From assembly GCA_033239005.1 (NCBI GenBank), contig BSQZ01000014.1:3733501-3797500 (forward strand): a DNA stretch of 64,000 bases. Reading direction: 5' to 3'. Positions 36,054-48,243 of the stretch are shown here, piece by piece. The notes beneath the pieces are model-generated. The model made no database searches. It was not told where the DNA came from and worked only from the letters and a program-made list of their open reading frames with translations. Source of the stretch: Lamellibrachia satsuma (lineage: Eukaryota; Annelida; Polychaeta; Sabellida; Siboglinidae). The translations under genes and the position numbers were made by a program. How positions within the stretch are numbered: position 1 is the first letter of the stretch; each line of letters starts with the position of its first letter.

Positions 36054-37447
36054 CTAGTGGTAAGTTTATAAGCAGTAAATTAGCCTCACCAACAACCACA
36101 AACCTTTGCACTATCCTGTTCTCAAATTAAACAAGTGTATATAAAAATAGCAACACCCACTGGACATCTGTAATCTGGCACTGGGCTGCTTCCACATATA
36201 GCCTATGGGATATCTAGGTTATATTTACAAAAGTGGAGTCTTAAAATAGGAAACATATTTGCAATTGCTTGACATTATATCAATCAAAACACCGATTCAT
36301 TCCAAGAAGTCTTGCACTCTTCTGAAGTTTTGAGTTGCCCAAGCATAGGATTTGTCAGCTGGCAAACTGTGAATGAAAACCAGGAAGGGGTGCGATACTT
36401 TTAAAAGTACTGCATATACTTGTCATACAGTATTGCATATTTATAAAAAGCAGCATCTGAATTTAGCAAAAAAGAACTGGCCCAAATTCTTTTTTAACTG
36501 GTCCTACAAAAACTATAAGTATATTAAATCGTAATTAATAAAAAATGTAACAAATCAAACAGGAATGCATGTAATAATTAAAAGTATCATGTATAAAACA
36601 AAGACTGCTCAAGAATAAAGTCATAATAAAGCATAATAAAATGTCAAACTTGTAAGTGGCAATATTGTTGGCTCAAAGGCATAAATTTCGAACCTTGTAA
36701 TAGAACCACAAGTCATTTTAGTAAGGGCAAAAGATTTACTGTAAACATCAGTAGATTCTTAGAAGTATTGTTTAGTAAATTGTTTTATGTTAGATATTAC
36801 AGAAACGTTTAATTACAAGTACAGAATGAATAACTTTATGGCATCATGGACACCTACAGGAGAAAGAACATACCATTGAACTACTGAAAAATAAACCAAA
36901 CATCATTATACTGCAATACTTGTGAAAGTATAGCAAATACTTGCACTACTGTATTGCAAATTAAACAAAAGTACTGCAAATAATTCACAATACACAGCTG
37001 GAGACATCTCTAATGAAGACGCGTCAACATATTCAGTGTATGAACAAACCAGCATGACAGTTTTATAAGTAGCTGAGACAGTCACTACTGGCGTGGTTAC
37101 TTGAGTAAAAGCAGTTTTCTGGAAAAACCACATATTCAAGTAAACATTCTCAAGTAATACACAGAAGATTAAGTTTATCTTTTCTTCAAAGGTGAGTAAA
37201 AGTGTCGAGATAGCCGTTCCAAGAAGCTGAAGAAATCTGTAGTAAGAATATGATATGGCCCCTTATATGTGGGATATATAAACATTTCTTGTATCAGTTC
37301 TTAGACAGCCCACAAGTGCACTAGATACAAAATCGGTGCATTCTGCAATACCAGGTATATTGCGTACCTGTATCTTAGCTATAAGTGTGTACTCCCTGGG
37401 TAAGTTGATACAAGACTCCAAACATTCATACTGAAAAAAGTTAGATA
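36054..37447. other. Unannotated AT-rich sequence
   Basis: No exon or element recognised. Confidence 0.45.
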
Positions 37448-37609
37448 CAGTCAGACCTGTCTTATGTGACCGCTGAAGGGGTTATCAAAAAGTGGTAGCT
37501 TAATGCAGGTAATTTAACATGTGAAACTCTTGTAACAGGAGGAATGGACTGTGGTCGTTAATGACAGGTGGTCGTTTAATGCAAGTAGTCGCTTGAGCAG
37601 ATTTGACTG
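37448..37609. mobile_element. Short mariner/Tigger-type MITE
   Basis: The 162-bp element begins CAGTCAGACCTGTCTTATG and ends, in reverse complement, CAGTCAAATCTGCTCAAGC, with a TA target duplication on both sides (37,446-37,447 and 37,610-37,611). Confidence 0.78.
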
Positions 37610-37963
37610 TAGATGCATACTTGAGAGGGTAATGAAAGTTCCATCATGCATACCTAGACTCTAAAAAGAATCTACCGTTCTTCAATGTTTGTCACTGATC
37701 AGTATCATTTTGTTATTTTAAATACTTTTCTAAAACAATAACTGTAGTAGATGGTCTGCTAGAAACTCATTTTTTCCACAACATAACATATTTAAATGCA
37801 ACAATTACACATGTTTGTAAGTGAGAAGTCTTCATCCAACGTTGTAAATTTCGCTGTCCCATATGTTTTTGTCTTCACACGATTACATGGAATAAATAAG
37901 AAATTCTAGCTGTGTTGTAGTTTATGACCACGACTGGGTCCAAGGTAAGGCATAAACAAAGCA

Positions 37964-38912
37964 CAGTCGAGCCTCGTTATAACGCGGTGGTCGGGGTCCA
38001 CGACTTCGGACCGCATTGTACGCGAGGCGCGTTAGGTGTTCCCATATCTGCCACCAGGGAGCTACTAAACAACAGCGATCGCCGCCTGCTGCACCAAGTC
38101 CATGAACACTGTCGAAGCCCTGTGTGCTTGTAGCACTGTCTTATATGCCAACATGAAGTTTATGGAACTTATTAAACTTATAATAGCATCAACGTGTATT
38201 ATTTTTAAATGTCACACCCTGTTGATTCTTGAACTGAATAAAACACATGTACTACGATAATGATGTACTGGATCAACAGGCCTACGAATCGAAAATAATA
38301 ACCTGGATTTGAGCAGCTGAAAACGTATATGATTTGACAAAAACTGATAAAAAACAGAAAACGACAATAGGTAGAATTAATAATTGCTTCACTTCATCTT
38401 TCAACCTATCTCGACTGAAGCATAAATTTATTACGCACCACTTAACATCGATTCATCGTTTCATATGCGGATGACGAATTCGTATTTTCGCGTACCAATA
38501 AAACCTTGGGTTAGGAATTTGGCATGTTGGTTTTGCGTCGCGAAAACGATTAAATTTATGCTTTAATGGAAGCATGTCATTTCACCCAAGTGTTATGTTG
38601 GTATTGCATGCTAAATGCATTTAAAACTGTTGATGTGATTATTACGCGAGGCGTGTTTGTGAATCTCGATTGCAATTTAAGTGAAGTAAAGCCAGCGACA
38701 GCAATTGATGTCGGCAACAGCGTAAAACAAACAACACGTTGTTTTGACATTGTTCGCCTAATGTTTCTTAAGAATTGTCAAAGCAATTCTAAGAAGGTTT
38801 AAGCAGGCTAATTTGTCATTTTCCCCTAGTGGCAGAAAATTGGGGTCTACGACCGACCGCGTTATATCCGAATCCGCGTAATAACGGGACGAGTTATAAT
38901 GAGGCGCGACTG
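37964..38912. mobile_element. Tigger/pogo-type non-autonomous element
   Basis: The termini CAGTCGAGCCTCGTTATAAC and, reverse-complemented, CAGTCGCGCCTCATTATAAC are characteristic of pogo/Tigger elements. The TA duplication is no longer visible. The interior (for example the plus frame 38,566-38,802) shows no transposase motif I recognise. Confidence 0.78.
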
Positions 38913-39004
38913 AATAAACAATAGACAAATAATTAATATATAAGACAAGTAAAATATATAAAACATTTTTGTAAGTACTGTACATCATAGTTGTCACATC
39001 AATT

Positions 39005-39060
39005 CAATTTCAACGCACGCAGGCACGCACGCACGCACGCACGCACGCATGCACGCACAA
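39005..39060. repeat. (GCAC)n simple repeat
   Basis: About 12 imperfect GCAC tetramers. Confidence 0.9.
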
Positions 39061-39228
39061 TTGCACATTAATGCTGATCCATAACTTACACATGATTATA
39101 CAACAGCAAGTTCAGGCCCTAGAATTCTATATGTTTAAGGCTGATGGAACAAAAGATCTCTTGTAACAGTTTTTGTATGCCAGGGGCATTCTGATTCATC
39201 GACTAGACGGCAGAGTTTCAAAATCAGA

Positions 39229-40686
39229 ATTGGGTGGATGAGTGGGGTCATGGTGAACTGGGTGGATGAGTGAGGTCACAGTGAATTGAGTGGATGAATG
39301 ACGTCATGGTGAATTGAGTGGATGAGTGAGGTCATGGTGAATTGAGTGGATGAGTGGGGTCATGGTGAAATGGGTGGATGAGTGAGGTCATAGTGAATTG
39401 AGTGGATGAATGACGTCATGGTGAATTGAGTGGATGAGTGAGGTCATGGTGAATTGAGTGGATGAGTGGTGTCATGGTGAATTGAGTGGATGAATGACGT
39501 CATGGTGAATTGAGTGGATGAGTGACGTCATGGTGAATTGAGTGGATGAGTGAGGTCATGGTGAATTGAGTGGATGAGTGGGGTCATGGTGAACTGGGTG
39601 GATGAGTGAGGTCACAGTGAATTGAGTGGATGAATGACGTCACGGTGAATTGAGTGGATGAGTGAGGTCATGGTGAATTGAGTGGATGAGTGGGGTCATG
39701 GTGAATTGGATGGATGATTGAGGTCGTGGTGAATTGAGTGGATGAGTGGGGTCATGGTGAATTGGGTGGATGAGTGAGGTCATGGTGAATGGAGTGGATG
39801 AGTTGTGTCATGGTGAATTGGGTGGATGAGTGAGGTCATGGTGAATTGGGTGGATGAGTGGGGTCATGGTGAATTGGGTGGATGAGTGAGGTCATGGTGA
39901 ATTGAGTGGATGAGTGGGGTCATGGTGAATTGGGTGGATGAGTGAGGTCATGGTGGATTGGGTGGATGAGTGAGGTCATGGTGAATTGAGTGGATGAGTG
40001 GGGTCATGGTGAATTGGGTGGATGAGTGGGGTCATGGTGAATTGGGTGGATGAGTGAGGTCATGGTGAATTGAGTGGATGACTGGGGTCATGGTGAATTG
40101 AGTGGATGAGTGAGGTCGTGGTGAATTGAGTGGATGAGTGGGGTCATGGTGAATGTGGTGGATGAGTGAGGTCATGGTGAATTGGGTGGATGAGTGGGGT
40201 CATGGTGAATTGGGTGGATGAGTGAGGTCATGGTGAATTGAGTAGATGAGTGAGGTCATGGTGAATTGGGTGGATGAGTGAGGTCATGGTGAATTGAATG
40301 GATGAGTGAGGTCGTGGTGAATTGGGTGGATGAGTGGGGTCATGGTTAATTTGTTGGATGAGTGAGGTCATGGTGAATTGAGTGGATGAGTGGGGTCATG
40401 GTGAATTGGGTGGATGAGTGAGGTCATGGTGAATTGAGTAGATGAGTGAGGTCATGGTGAATTGGGTGGATGAGTGAGGTCATGGTGAATTGGGTGGATG
40501 AGTGAGGTCATGGTGAATTGGGTGGATGAGTAGGGTCATGGTGAATTGGGTGGATGAGTGGGGTCATGGTGAATTGAGTGGATGAGTGGGGTCAAGGTGA
40601 ATTGGGTGGATGAGTGAGGTCACGGTGAATTGGGTGAATGAGTAGGGTCATGGTGAATTGAGTGGATGAGTGGGGTCATGGTTAAT
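39229..40686. repeat. 28-bp satellite, about 52 copies
   Basis: The unit is a 'ggtggatgagtgaggtcatg' type with 'gtgaattg'. Variants (gag/ggg, aatgacgtca) cluster to the left, where a segment from about 39,240 recurs near 39,590, again showing segmental amplification. Variant units create TGACGTCA palindromes (CRE-like) about five times. Confidence 0.96.
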
Positions 40687-40989
40687 CTGAACAGCTTTCC
40701 TTCTAAATGTGATTACATGCAACATGCTGACTTTGTATGTGTAATTGGCTACACAAAATACTATATTTGTAATTCATTCTGGTTTAGAAATGATGATGTA
40801 ATTGTCAATTACAACTAATCACAGTATATTTCACATCACAACCATTACCTGAAAAACCTATCAAAACTGTCTTCTTACACAAGTGGAAAATCAATCGTAT
40901 ACAAAATACCCTAATTCACAAACACGCCTGCCATGTAAGTATGCCAGTACTGAATAAATTTTTGGAATAAGCAGTCGTAAGTAATTGTA

Positions 40990-41456
40990 ATGGAAATGAT
41001 GTAATTGAAAGTGGAGTTAAGTGGTTAAACATCGAACTCTTAATCAAGAGAACCCAGTTTCGAATCCTCTTGCTGCCGTTCAAAAAACCTGGGCAATTTT
41101 TTTCACTCCACGTTGCTTCAGTTCACTCATCACTCATCCACAGAAGTAGAGTTAGTGTTGGAATGAACTGGCCTGCCAGGGGGTGAAGTGTAAAGTTAGT
41201 GTTGGAATGAACTGGCCTGCCAGGGGGTGAAGTGTAAAGTTAGTGTTGGAATGAACTGGCCTGCCAGGGGGTGAAGTGTAAAGTTAGTGTTGGAATGAAC
41301 TGGCCTGCCAGGGGGTGAAGTGTAAAGTTAGTGTTGGAATGAACTGGACTGCCAGGGGGTGAAGTGTAAAGTTAGTGTTGGAATGAACTGGCCTGCCAGG
41401 GGGTGAAGTGTAAAGTCCTATGGACTGGATACTGCGATATATAAGAACATAATATT
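40990..41456 (+). mobile_element. tRNA-derived SINE copy with a tail minisatellite
   Basis: B-box-like GTTTCGAATCC at about 41,057, then body and tail as in the 18.2-kb copy. The tail segment 'ttggaatgaac...gtgaagtgtaaa' has been amplified to six copies of 44 bp before the terminal 'ggactggatactgcgatata'. Confidence 0.82.
41151..41415. repeat. 44-bp minisatellite inside a SINE, 6 copies
   Basis: The unit begins 'gttagtgttggaatgaactg'; period measured at 41,151, 41,195 and 41,239. The copies are almost identical. Confidence 0.95.
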
Positions 41457-41679
41457 ATCTTTAATTTACTTGATTTATTCGGTTGCACCCAGCCATGTTT
41501 ATGAGGTGGTCGTTTTTTCTGTTTTATGACAACAAATAATACTGAGCAAGTTTCATGGTCCCATAACTCAGCTGATCATTCAAACTTAGCCTGGATATTT
41601 TGCATACTAGTTAGGCATCTGATACTATTAACACATACATGAAAAGCGCATTGCTGCTTTTGAAAAAGAAAACAAACAA

Positions 41680-42030
41680 CTCTGTGCCAGGTGAAATTCC
41701 AAAGTGTCTCCTGAGATCAGTGGTGGAAAGAAGGTTCAGGTACTATGGCCACATTGCAAGGAAGAAGGTTCAGGTACTATGGCCACATTGCAAGGAAGAA
41801 GGTTCAGGTACTATGTCCACATTGCAAGGAAGAAGGACTTGGAACGTCTGATGTTAGAAGGCACTGTGTATAGTGTATGACGTATGGCAAGATATTTAGA
41901 GGATGACAGAAGACCTGATGGCTGGATGAGATACCAAGAGGCACAAGGCTGAAGGCAACTGAAGCCATCAAGGCTGCTCAGCACAAGGAAGAGGAGTGGA
42001 CACAGACCATAGTCAGGATCCATCCGCCAT
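41680..42030 (+). pseudogene. LINE reverse transcriptase C-terminal relic
   Basis: Broken plus-strand frames read VVERRFRYYGHIARKK, then DLERLMLEGTV, and near the end AIKAAQHKEEEWTQTIVRI. These correspond to the '(R)RYFGHIxR' and terminal 'WxxIVR' words that close many LINE polyproteins (RTE/Jockey-like). A 34-bp piece ('aagaaggttcaggtactatg' ...) is tandemly triplicated inside the coding relic. It runs directly into the 19-bp array. Confidence 0.65.
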
Positions 42031-42857
42031 TACCCACCTAGAGTCCCATTACCCACCTTCAGTCCCACTACCCACCTAGAGTCCCATTACCCACCTTCAG
42101 TCCCACTACCCACCTAGAGTCCCATTACCCACCTTCAGTCCCACTACCCACCTAGAGTCCCACTACCCACCTAGAACCCTACTACCCACCTAGAGTCCCA
42201 TTACCGACCTTCAGTCCCACTACCCACCTAGAGTCCCATTACCCACCTTCAGTCCCACTACCCACCTAGAGTCCCACTACCCACCTAGAACCCTACTACC
42301 CACCTAGAGTCCCATTACCCACCTAGAGTCCCACTACCCACCTAGAGTCCCATTACCCACCCAGAGCCCTATTATCCACCTAGAGTTCCACTACCCACCT
42401 AGAGTCCCACTACCCACCTAGAGTCCCACTACCCACCTAGAGTCCCACTACCCACCTAGAGTCACATTACCCACATAGAGTCCCATTACCCACCTAGAGT
42501 CCCATTACCCACCTAGAGCCCTACTACCCACCTTCAGTCCTACTACCCACCTAGAGTCCCATTACCCACCTAGAGTCCCACTACCCACCTAGAGTCCCAC
42601 TACCCACCTAGAGTCCCACTACCCACCTAGAGTCCCATTACCCACCTAGAGCCCTACTACCCACTACCCACCTAGAGTCCCACTACCCACTACCCACCTA
42701 GAGTCCCATTACCCACCTAGAGTCCCATTACCCACCTAGAGTCCCATTACCCACCTAGAGTCCCATTACCCTCCTAGAGCCCTACTATCCCCTAGAGTCC
42801 CATTACCCACCTAGAGTCCCATTACCCACCTAGAGCCCCATTACCCACCTAGAGTCA
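42027..42857. repeat. 19-bp satellite, about 43 copies
   Basis: Unit 'agtcccattacccacctag' with variants (ccttcag, ctact). A block near 42,040-42,200 is duplicated near 42,205-42,330. It starts at the 3' end of the LINE relic, so it may have grown from the LINE 3' tail. Confidence 0.96.
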
Positions 42858-43416
42858 TTAGGAAAGTGAGGATTGCATGTGATGTGTGAACACTTTTTGC
42901 ATCTCATTAGTGAGTAAACCTAATGTTTTCTATACACCTGCATCATATCTTTTAACTGATGACAATGAATTAACACTGAATACTCACAAATTACTAGCAC
43001 TGTGGCTATTCTGCAGCAACATTTTAAAATCAGTCACATGTGTGAGTTAAAATAGAAGAGGACACAGCTGTAGGTAAATGAACCCTTCAACAGCAACAAC
43101 AGTCTAAGTAGCACTGGACAGGTCCTGCCATCTGTTGGAATTCCTCCAACTGCACGGGGGGGGGGGGGGACACTAGTGCACTGAGGTTACAGGTCAGTGT
43201 GTTCAGTGTCCAGACTGGTGCTATCTCTCAGTATGGCTTGGATCTAACACCACTAGCAGTGAACATCTCGGTCAGACCACACACACAATAAAACTAACAA
43301 ACAACACAAGAAAAGATTAATCAACCCAGAAGTTGTAAGCGTCTCCTCGTATCGACATAACTGCAGTTTTTTTACAGATAACAACTGTATAGACTACAAC
43401 ACTTTGTTTCTAGTAG
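42858..43416. other. Unannotated sequence
   Basis: Contains a run of 13 G at about 43,157. No gene seen. Confidence 0.45.
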
Positions 43417-43424
43417 CCTGACTA

Positions 43425-45746
43425 CAGGCCCTTAGCCAGAGACCCGTCTGCCTGCCTACAAGACGGGCAAATGTCTGACGACGACGGGTAAGATAAAAAA
43501 CAAAAGATGGGTTTTTCTTTTTAAAAGATCAAGTTGTTTCATAACAAGAAGATGGGCAGTTGCATTACGTCTTTTCTCTAACTTAGTCTTAGTGCATGCG
43601 GATGGGATTCGGCGAATGCCATCTGCGGTAGAATAGCGAATACCGCCGATCTATAAGACTATACTTTTTATTTTTTTATATTGACATCATTGGCAAATGA
43701 CACTGCAGCCATTGTTAGGAATGATGATCTCTATTTATAGTAATCGTGTACGTCACTGGTTGGGAAACGCGTTTCTATCAGCGCTTTCATTGGTAGAAAT
43801 AATCAAAAATAACCCGAATGTTATAGCGCGAGTTTGAAATGGCACCGGACAAGCGAAAGCGAGCTAAACGAAGTGATTTGTCAAAGTTTACGACCATTGA
43901 TGCTTTTTGATAACCGGAACACTTTGGATCAGAGGCAGCGGTGTCCACGACAACATTTGTGACTGCGGCGGAGATCCACAGTGTTAACCCTAGGAACTGG
44001 CCGGCTCAGACGCTATTGGCATTGTATTATCGCCCACCGATGGCTCACTTTGCAGTGGAGGGCGCATGGTTGCGGTCGACGACAAAATAGTATCGGGTTC
44101 AATCGCCGATTTTCATCCACAGTTGGCTAAAAGAAAAGACGAACCACAGCCAGCAAACCAGAAACAATCAGGTTGTAATAGCAAAACTAAAAGGAAGGAG
44201 CACCAATCGTTTCCGAAGAAGTGGTTAGCACGTTATCCCTGGATCTAGTTCACTGAATCAGACGGGAACATGTCTTGCCAGCTGTGCAAGCAGCAAGGCA
44301 AATGTTGTGTGTGGGTGGACGGGACAAGCAACTTTTGACTAAAAACTGTCACCGACCACATGACTTCAAAGGATCACCTACACGTTGTTGCTGCCTGGAG
44401 CAGTGACCAAAGAAGCATCAAAGGTGCTGTCAATAAGGAAATGGAAAAGAAACGGGATGCCATCAGCCTCGCTCTACAAACATGGTATTAGCTCGCAATA
44501 GAGGAATTGCCGAACGCTAAATTCAAGTCGCTGCTCAATGTCCTCCACATCCAAGACATGAGCCATGCTAAGCCTAAGTACCTGCTGCGAGGAGGAAATG
44601 CTCGTTATGATTATCTGGGTATCTTCAATATGCTTCGATGCTTGTATGCCTAAGTGGGGTTATTGAGGAACTGGTCATGTGTGAAATGAGGGGTATTGGT
44701 ATTGGCGTGTTTTCTGCATTTGAAAAAAGGATATCTCTGTGAGTAGTTATGCTATTGAAATAAGGTTTCGAATGTTGCATTCAGTATAATTTATTCTGCA
44801 CAACGACCAGACATTTAAAAAATCATAAATAGTTTGAAAGATAAACCTGTATTTGTTGCCAAAAACTATGTTTTTTTCTCACTTTACAAAAAATTATTAA
44901 AAAATAAAAACACATCTTAACAAATGCTCTGGTCATTGTACAGTAGAATGTGTACTGAACATGGATTTGCAAGAATTATAATAATATATATTTGTTACAA
45001 TGGAAACAGGGGGTCTGGCTGAAAAAATGTTCAATCTATTTCTTATTTAGTAAGACTGAATCAGACGGGAGCATTCATTTGTTTAACAAGTTCAGTGTGT
45101 TGTGTGTGCGAAATAGTAAGTTTGTTCTAAGATATTGTAATAACATCGACCTTGATGAATAATGTTGCAAGCGTTATATTTTGCTACAGACAAATGTGGT
45201 CAACACAAGTCAGACCAATACTGGTTGATTGCTATTTTTTATCAAAGTAATAATTTTTTGGTGTCAATGCATTATTTTCAAACCCGATTGTATTATTCAG
45301 TTTTGTAACTTTATAGATATGTTGAATTGTTTTACTTTTAGCATCAAACATTTGATTTTGAGTGTGGTTCTATTTTTTTTCTTCAAATTAGACATCTATA
45401 GGCATTTATTTAATATTTTGCAAACATTATGTTTTGCATTGTTTGTTGTCATATGGCTCATACAATTACAACTCAAGTTAAGTGTAGTACTTTGTCATAC
45501 ATTTCAGTGTAGCACTAGTCGTCTAATACCAAGGTTGCTATATAATTATTAATCTGTATCTTACTGTGTGATTGGATGTGTTCTAAGTGCCAAATAGCCA
45601 GGTGTTTTAAGATATCGCAAGATAATTGGACCAATAATGGCTGCCATAGAGTCTATTGGCTTCCACGGAAGCTGTTTGCGCGCTTAAAGTAAATGTTTTT
45701 TAGAAAGTTCAAGACTGGCCAAAAATTATTTCTGGCTAAGGGCCTG
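43425..45746. mobile_element. hAT transposon, 2.3 kb, internally deleted and decayed
   Basis: Perfect 16-bp terminal inverted repeats, CAGGCCCTTAGCCAGA, and a perfect 8-bp target duplication, CCTGACTA, at 43,417-43,424 and 45,747-45,754. This is the standard hAT signature. The intact duplication indicates a fairly young insertion. It encodes a broken BED-finger transposase N-terminus only. The 19.07-kb MITE is a deletion derivative of the same family. Confidence 0.93.
43839..44653 (+). pseudogene. hAT transposase N-terminal part with BED zinc finger, broken
   Basis: A short frame starts at 43,839 (MAPDKRKRAKRSDLSKF) and stops. A second, in-frame over 44,066-44,653, reads FPKKWLARYPWI, then CQLCKQQGK and TDHMTSKDHLHV, i.e. 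the Cys-Cys/His-His ligands of a BED-type zinc finger as in ZBED/C17orf113-like hAT proteins. Three in-frame stops (near 44,246, 44,335 and 44,488) interrupt it. The dimerisation and DDE catalytic regions are absent, so it cannot be active. Confidence 0.85.
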
Positions 45747-45754
45747 CCTGACTA

Positions 45755-46542
45755 TAGCCATGAGTGCCTTATTGTGTACAATGGTGATTTTACATATTTT
45801 AATATATTTGTATTTTAACTTATTAATATTTTTACATTATATTTTAATGCATATATGGATTTGTAAATTCGTATTCATAAAGATGCTATCAATAATTCAC
45901 AAAACTGATTTTTAATGATTGCCTGTATTAGTAGTGAATAGTCCTTTAGACCTATAACAAACAACTGGGTCTAAACTATGCAAAATGGAAGAGAGATTAC
46001 AAGGATCTGCTTCTTGTGTCCTTCACACAAGGTGTTGCTACCTTCAGGTGTATCCCTTTGCCCGGTCCGTGACAGTGCCATGGCTAGAACTTCCAGTACG
46101 CACTGACCGTTCAGTCAGCAACAGAAGATGTGGGACATCTATTTTTCCTTTTTTACTCAAGGTTGTCTTTGCTCGGCCGTTGTTTACATGGATGGAATGT
46201 AAACATCTTTCACCAATTAAAAGTCACTGCCACAAATGTATTATTACGTATCCACTTTATAACAATGTGTGTCATAATGTACATGTCAATCAATTATTGA
46301 TGGTTGACCTCTGTTGACCCCAGAAGTCTGATGCATGAACAGACAACTCACGGGCCAGTCGCATTGCATGGACGCAGACAAGTCAAAGTCTCAGAAACAG
46401 TGCGAATTTTAGACCCGTAAGCGCGATAGCCCCGGACAATCAGACAATTCCAACGATGACATTTTATAACATTACATGCCGCTTTTATACTTGAAACGAT
46501 GTGAAATAATGGAATGAACGTATCAGGATATAAAATAAAAAA
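45755..46542. other. Unannotated sequence
   Basis: A plus frame at 45,985-46,317 is Cys-rich but unrecognised and lacks splice support. Confidence 0.4.
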
Positions 46543-46905
46543 TTAAGGTAAGAATGGCAAAAATGAGGTGGGTCTGGATTTGGCAAAAGTGTCGAATTTT
46601 ATAATATCTGACCACTTATATACAATACCGTCTACACGGTTGGTGTCATCACTGACATCAGGTAGAGCGCCTCCTCCACCTGTGGCAGTTGCCTTCTGCT
46701 GATTTTGAAGGACAGCTTGCTTCGTGTCCTTCAACCGTATTTTTATCGGTCTTTTATCTGCACCACTCTGCGGCCATGGCCACCCACGGCATTCACTTAG
46801 TCTACAATCTTTTGCCACATTAACTCTTTCTTCTTTAGCGTCACTCCATTTTTAAAATGGGAGGTAAGCAGCGTTTTTTCCAATGCAATCTCCTACAACA
46901 AAACT
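46543..46905 (-). pseudogene. Myb/SANT-like DNA-binding protein relic (Harbinger-type)
   Basis: Minus-strand pieces in two frames together make a Myb/SANT-like domain: KNGVTLKKKELMWQKIVD, stop (46,797-46,799), VNAVGGHGRRVVQIKDR, then after a frameshift KIRLKDTKQAVLQNQQKATA with the Gly-rich GGGG linker. Such proteins accompany PIF/Harbinger transposases and their host derivatives (MSANTD/NAIF1-like). Stop plus frameshift mark it as dead. No terminal repeats were found. Confidence 0.7.
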
Positions 46906-47672
46906 ATATTTTCGGTGTCAGTGCACATAATTTTTTTTCGGCCGTATGTTCTTCAGTGGCGAAGAAACGTCTTGACTTGCCATGTTTACCGCAATGATTA
47001 TGTGCGAGTTCACATGTCACAATCACACATCGAGTCCATGCATTGCAAATTAGCGACGGCCAAAGCCTCAATGTTTATTGTCTCGGACTTTGGTACTGTC
47101 TGAGAATTTCGGTAGTACCGGTTCATTCATCAGACTAAAGGTGTCCATCAAATAGTCGTGTGAATTAACTCATGTTTTCTTGCATACTGTAAATTTATGG
47201 GGTAAAAATCTGCCCAAAAAATTTACTCGCATTTTATCTGTGTTAAAAATGTTTTATACAAATAATTTCTAAGATTAAAGCAGTGCCCCAAAGTTCACTT
47301 CCGAAGTACAATTCAAAACTGGTACAACCCAGTACACCCCAGCCAGGAGTGCTCTCTATCTACACTTTACCCTCACTTTCTGTCAGTAAACAAAAACAAG
47401 TTAGGTAGGCCATGATTGATGTGACCACAGCTGTACCATAAATATAAAATGCCACCAACAAAAATAGTTTCACTGAGTCATTTGACTGCGGTGACAGGGC
47501 CAATTAGGACACTGTGACATCAGACCACAAGAGTACTTTCCTTTCTCACTGCAATGTCCATCACCAAAACAGCACTCCCTCTGTTCATCCCTCACATACT
47601 GTTATTTAAATTTTAAAGCTGTAAAATTGCAACAAAACAACTGCACCTAAACTGTTTGTTTGTGTGAATCAG
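46906..47672. other. Unannotated sequence
   Basis: Nothing convincing on either strand. Confidence 0.4.
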
Positions 47673-47846
47673 TCCAACAAAAACAGTACATGTCTGAATA
47701 TGTCATCAGAATTTGAGAGCAAACTTCAGAGAGAAACCAACACATATGATGACATCTACCCAACTGATCTGTCTCAAGTGAATGAAGATTGTGCATTTTA
47801 CCACAAGATCACTATTATATTAAGTTGTTTTTACATATACATATAA
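47673..47846 (+). CDS. Candidate exon or ORF, unidentified
   Basis: After an acceptor-like 'tttgtttgtgtgaatcag', a frame of 57 codons reads ...MSSEFESKLQRETNTYDDIY... and ends in a natural stop. The polar stretch with TYDDIYPTDL resembles a receptor cytoplasmic tail, but that is only an impression. No homologue recognised. Confidence 0.22.
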   Translation, partial: SNKNSTCLNMSSEFESKLQRETNTYDDIYPTDLSQVNEDCAFYHKITIILSCFYIYI

Positions 47847-47946
47847 AAAATTTTTTTCACAAATATATAAATGGAACATTGATCAAACAATTCATTTGCT
47901 TCCTATTGGTTTTTCTACATGTCCCGTCTTGGTCTTTCTATCGCAG

Positions 47947-48243
47947 GCTGTTTTTGCCCAAGTTCCTATGAATCATTCCAAAGCAAACTCAACCAGGACC
48001 AAGCGCAAAAAGTTCAGACAAACAAAACTTTGGCAACAGATTGTCAGCAAAAGCGAGCAGAGCAAGCGTACAGGAATCCCTTTCACTAAACTTGCTTTAA
48101 TAAGTACACAAAGGGCTTCAAATTCCAAGAAAGACGTCATCTTTTCATTTGATTCTACAAGCCAGACCACAGAACTGATAACGATCTATGATCTGCAACT
48201 GCACAGAATGATCCTTAGCGGATTACTGCATTTTACCCTCTGA
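47947..48243 (+). CDS. Candidate terminal exon, unidentified
   Basis: A good acceptor ('cttggtctttctatcgcag') opens 98 codons ending in TGA. The product is basic at the start (STRTKRKKFRQTKLWQQIV) and otherwise mixed. The minus strand of 48,205-48,550 also shows ORF pieces (…LINTWYEDDYQVFIDEW), so strand and status are uncertain. It could be transposon-derived. Confidence 0.25.
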   Translation, partial: AVFAQVPMNHSKANSTRTKRKKFRQTKLWQQIVSKSEQSKRTGIPFTKLALISTQRASNSKKDVIFSFDSTSQTTELITIYDLQLHRMILSGLLHFTL

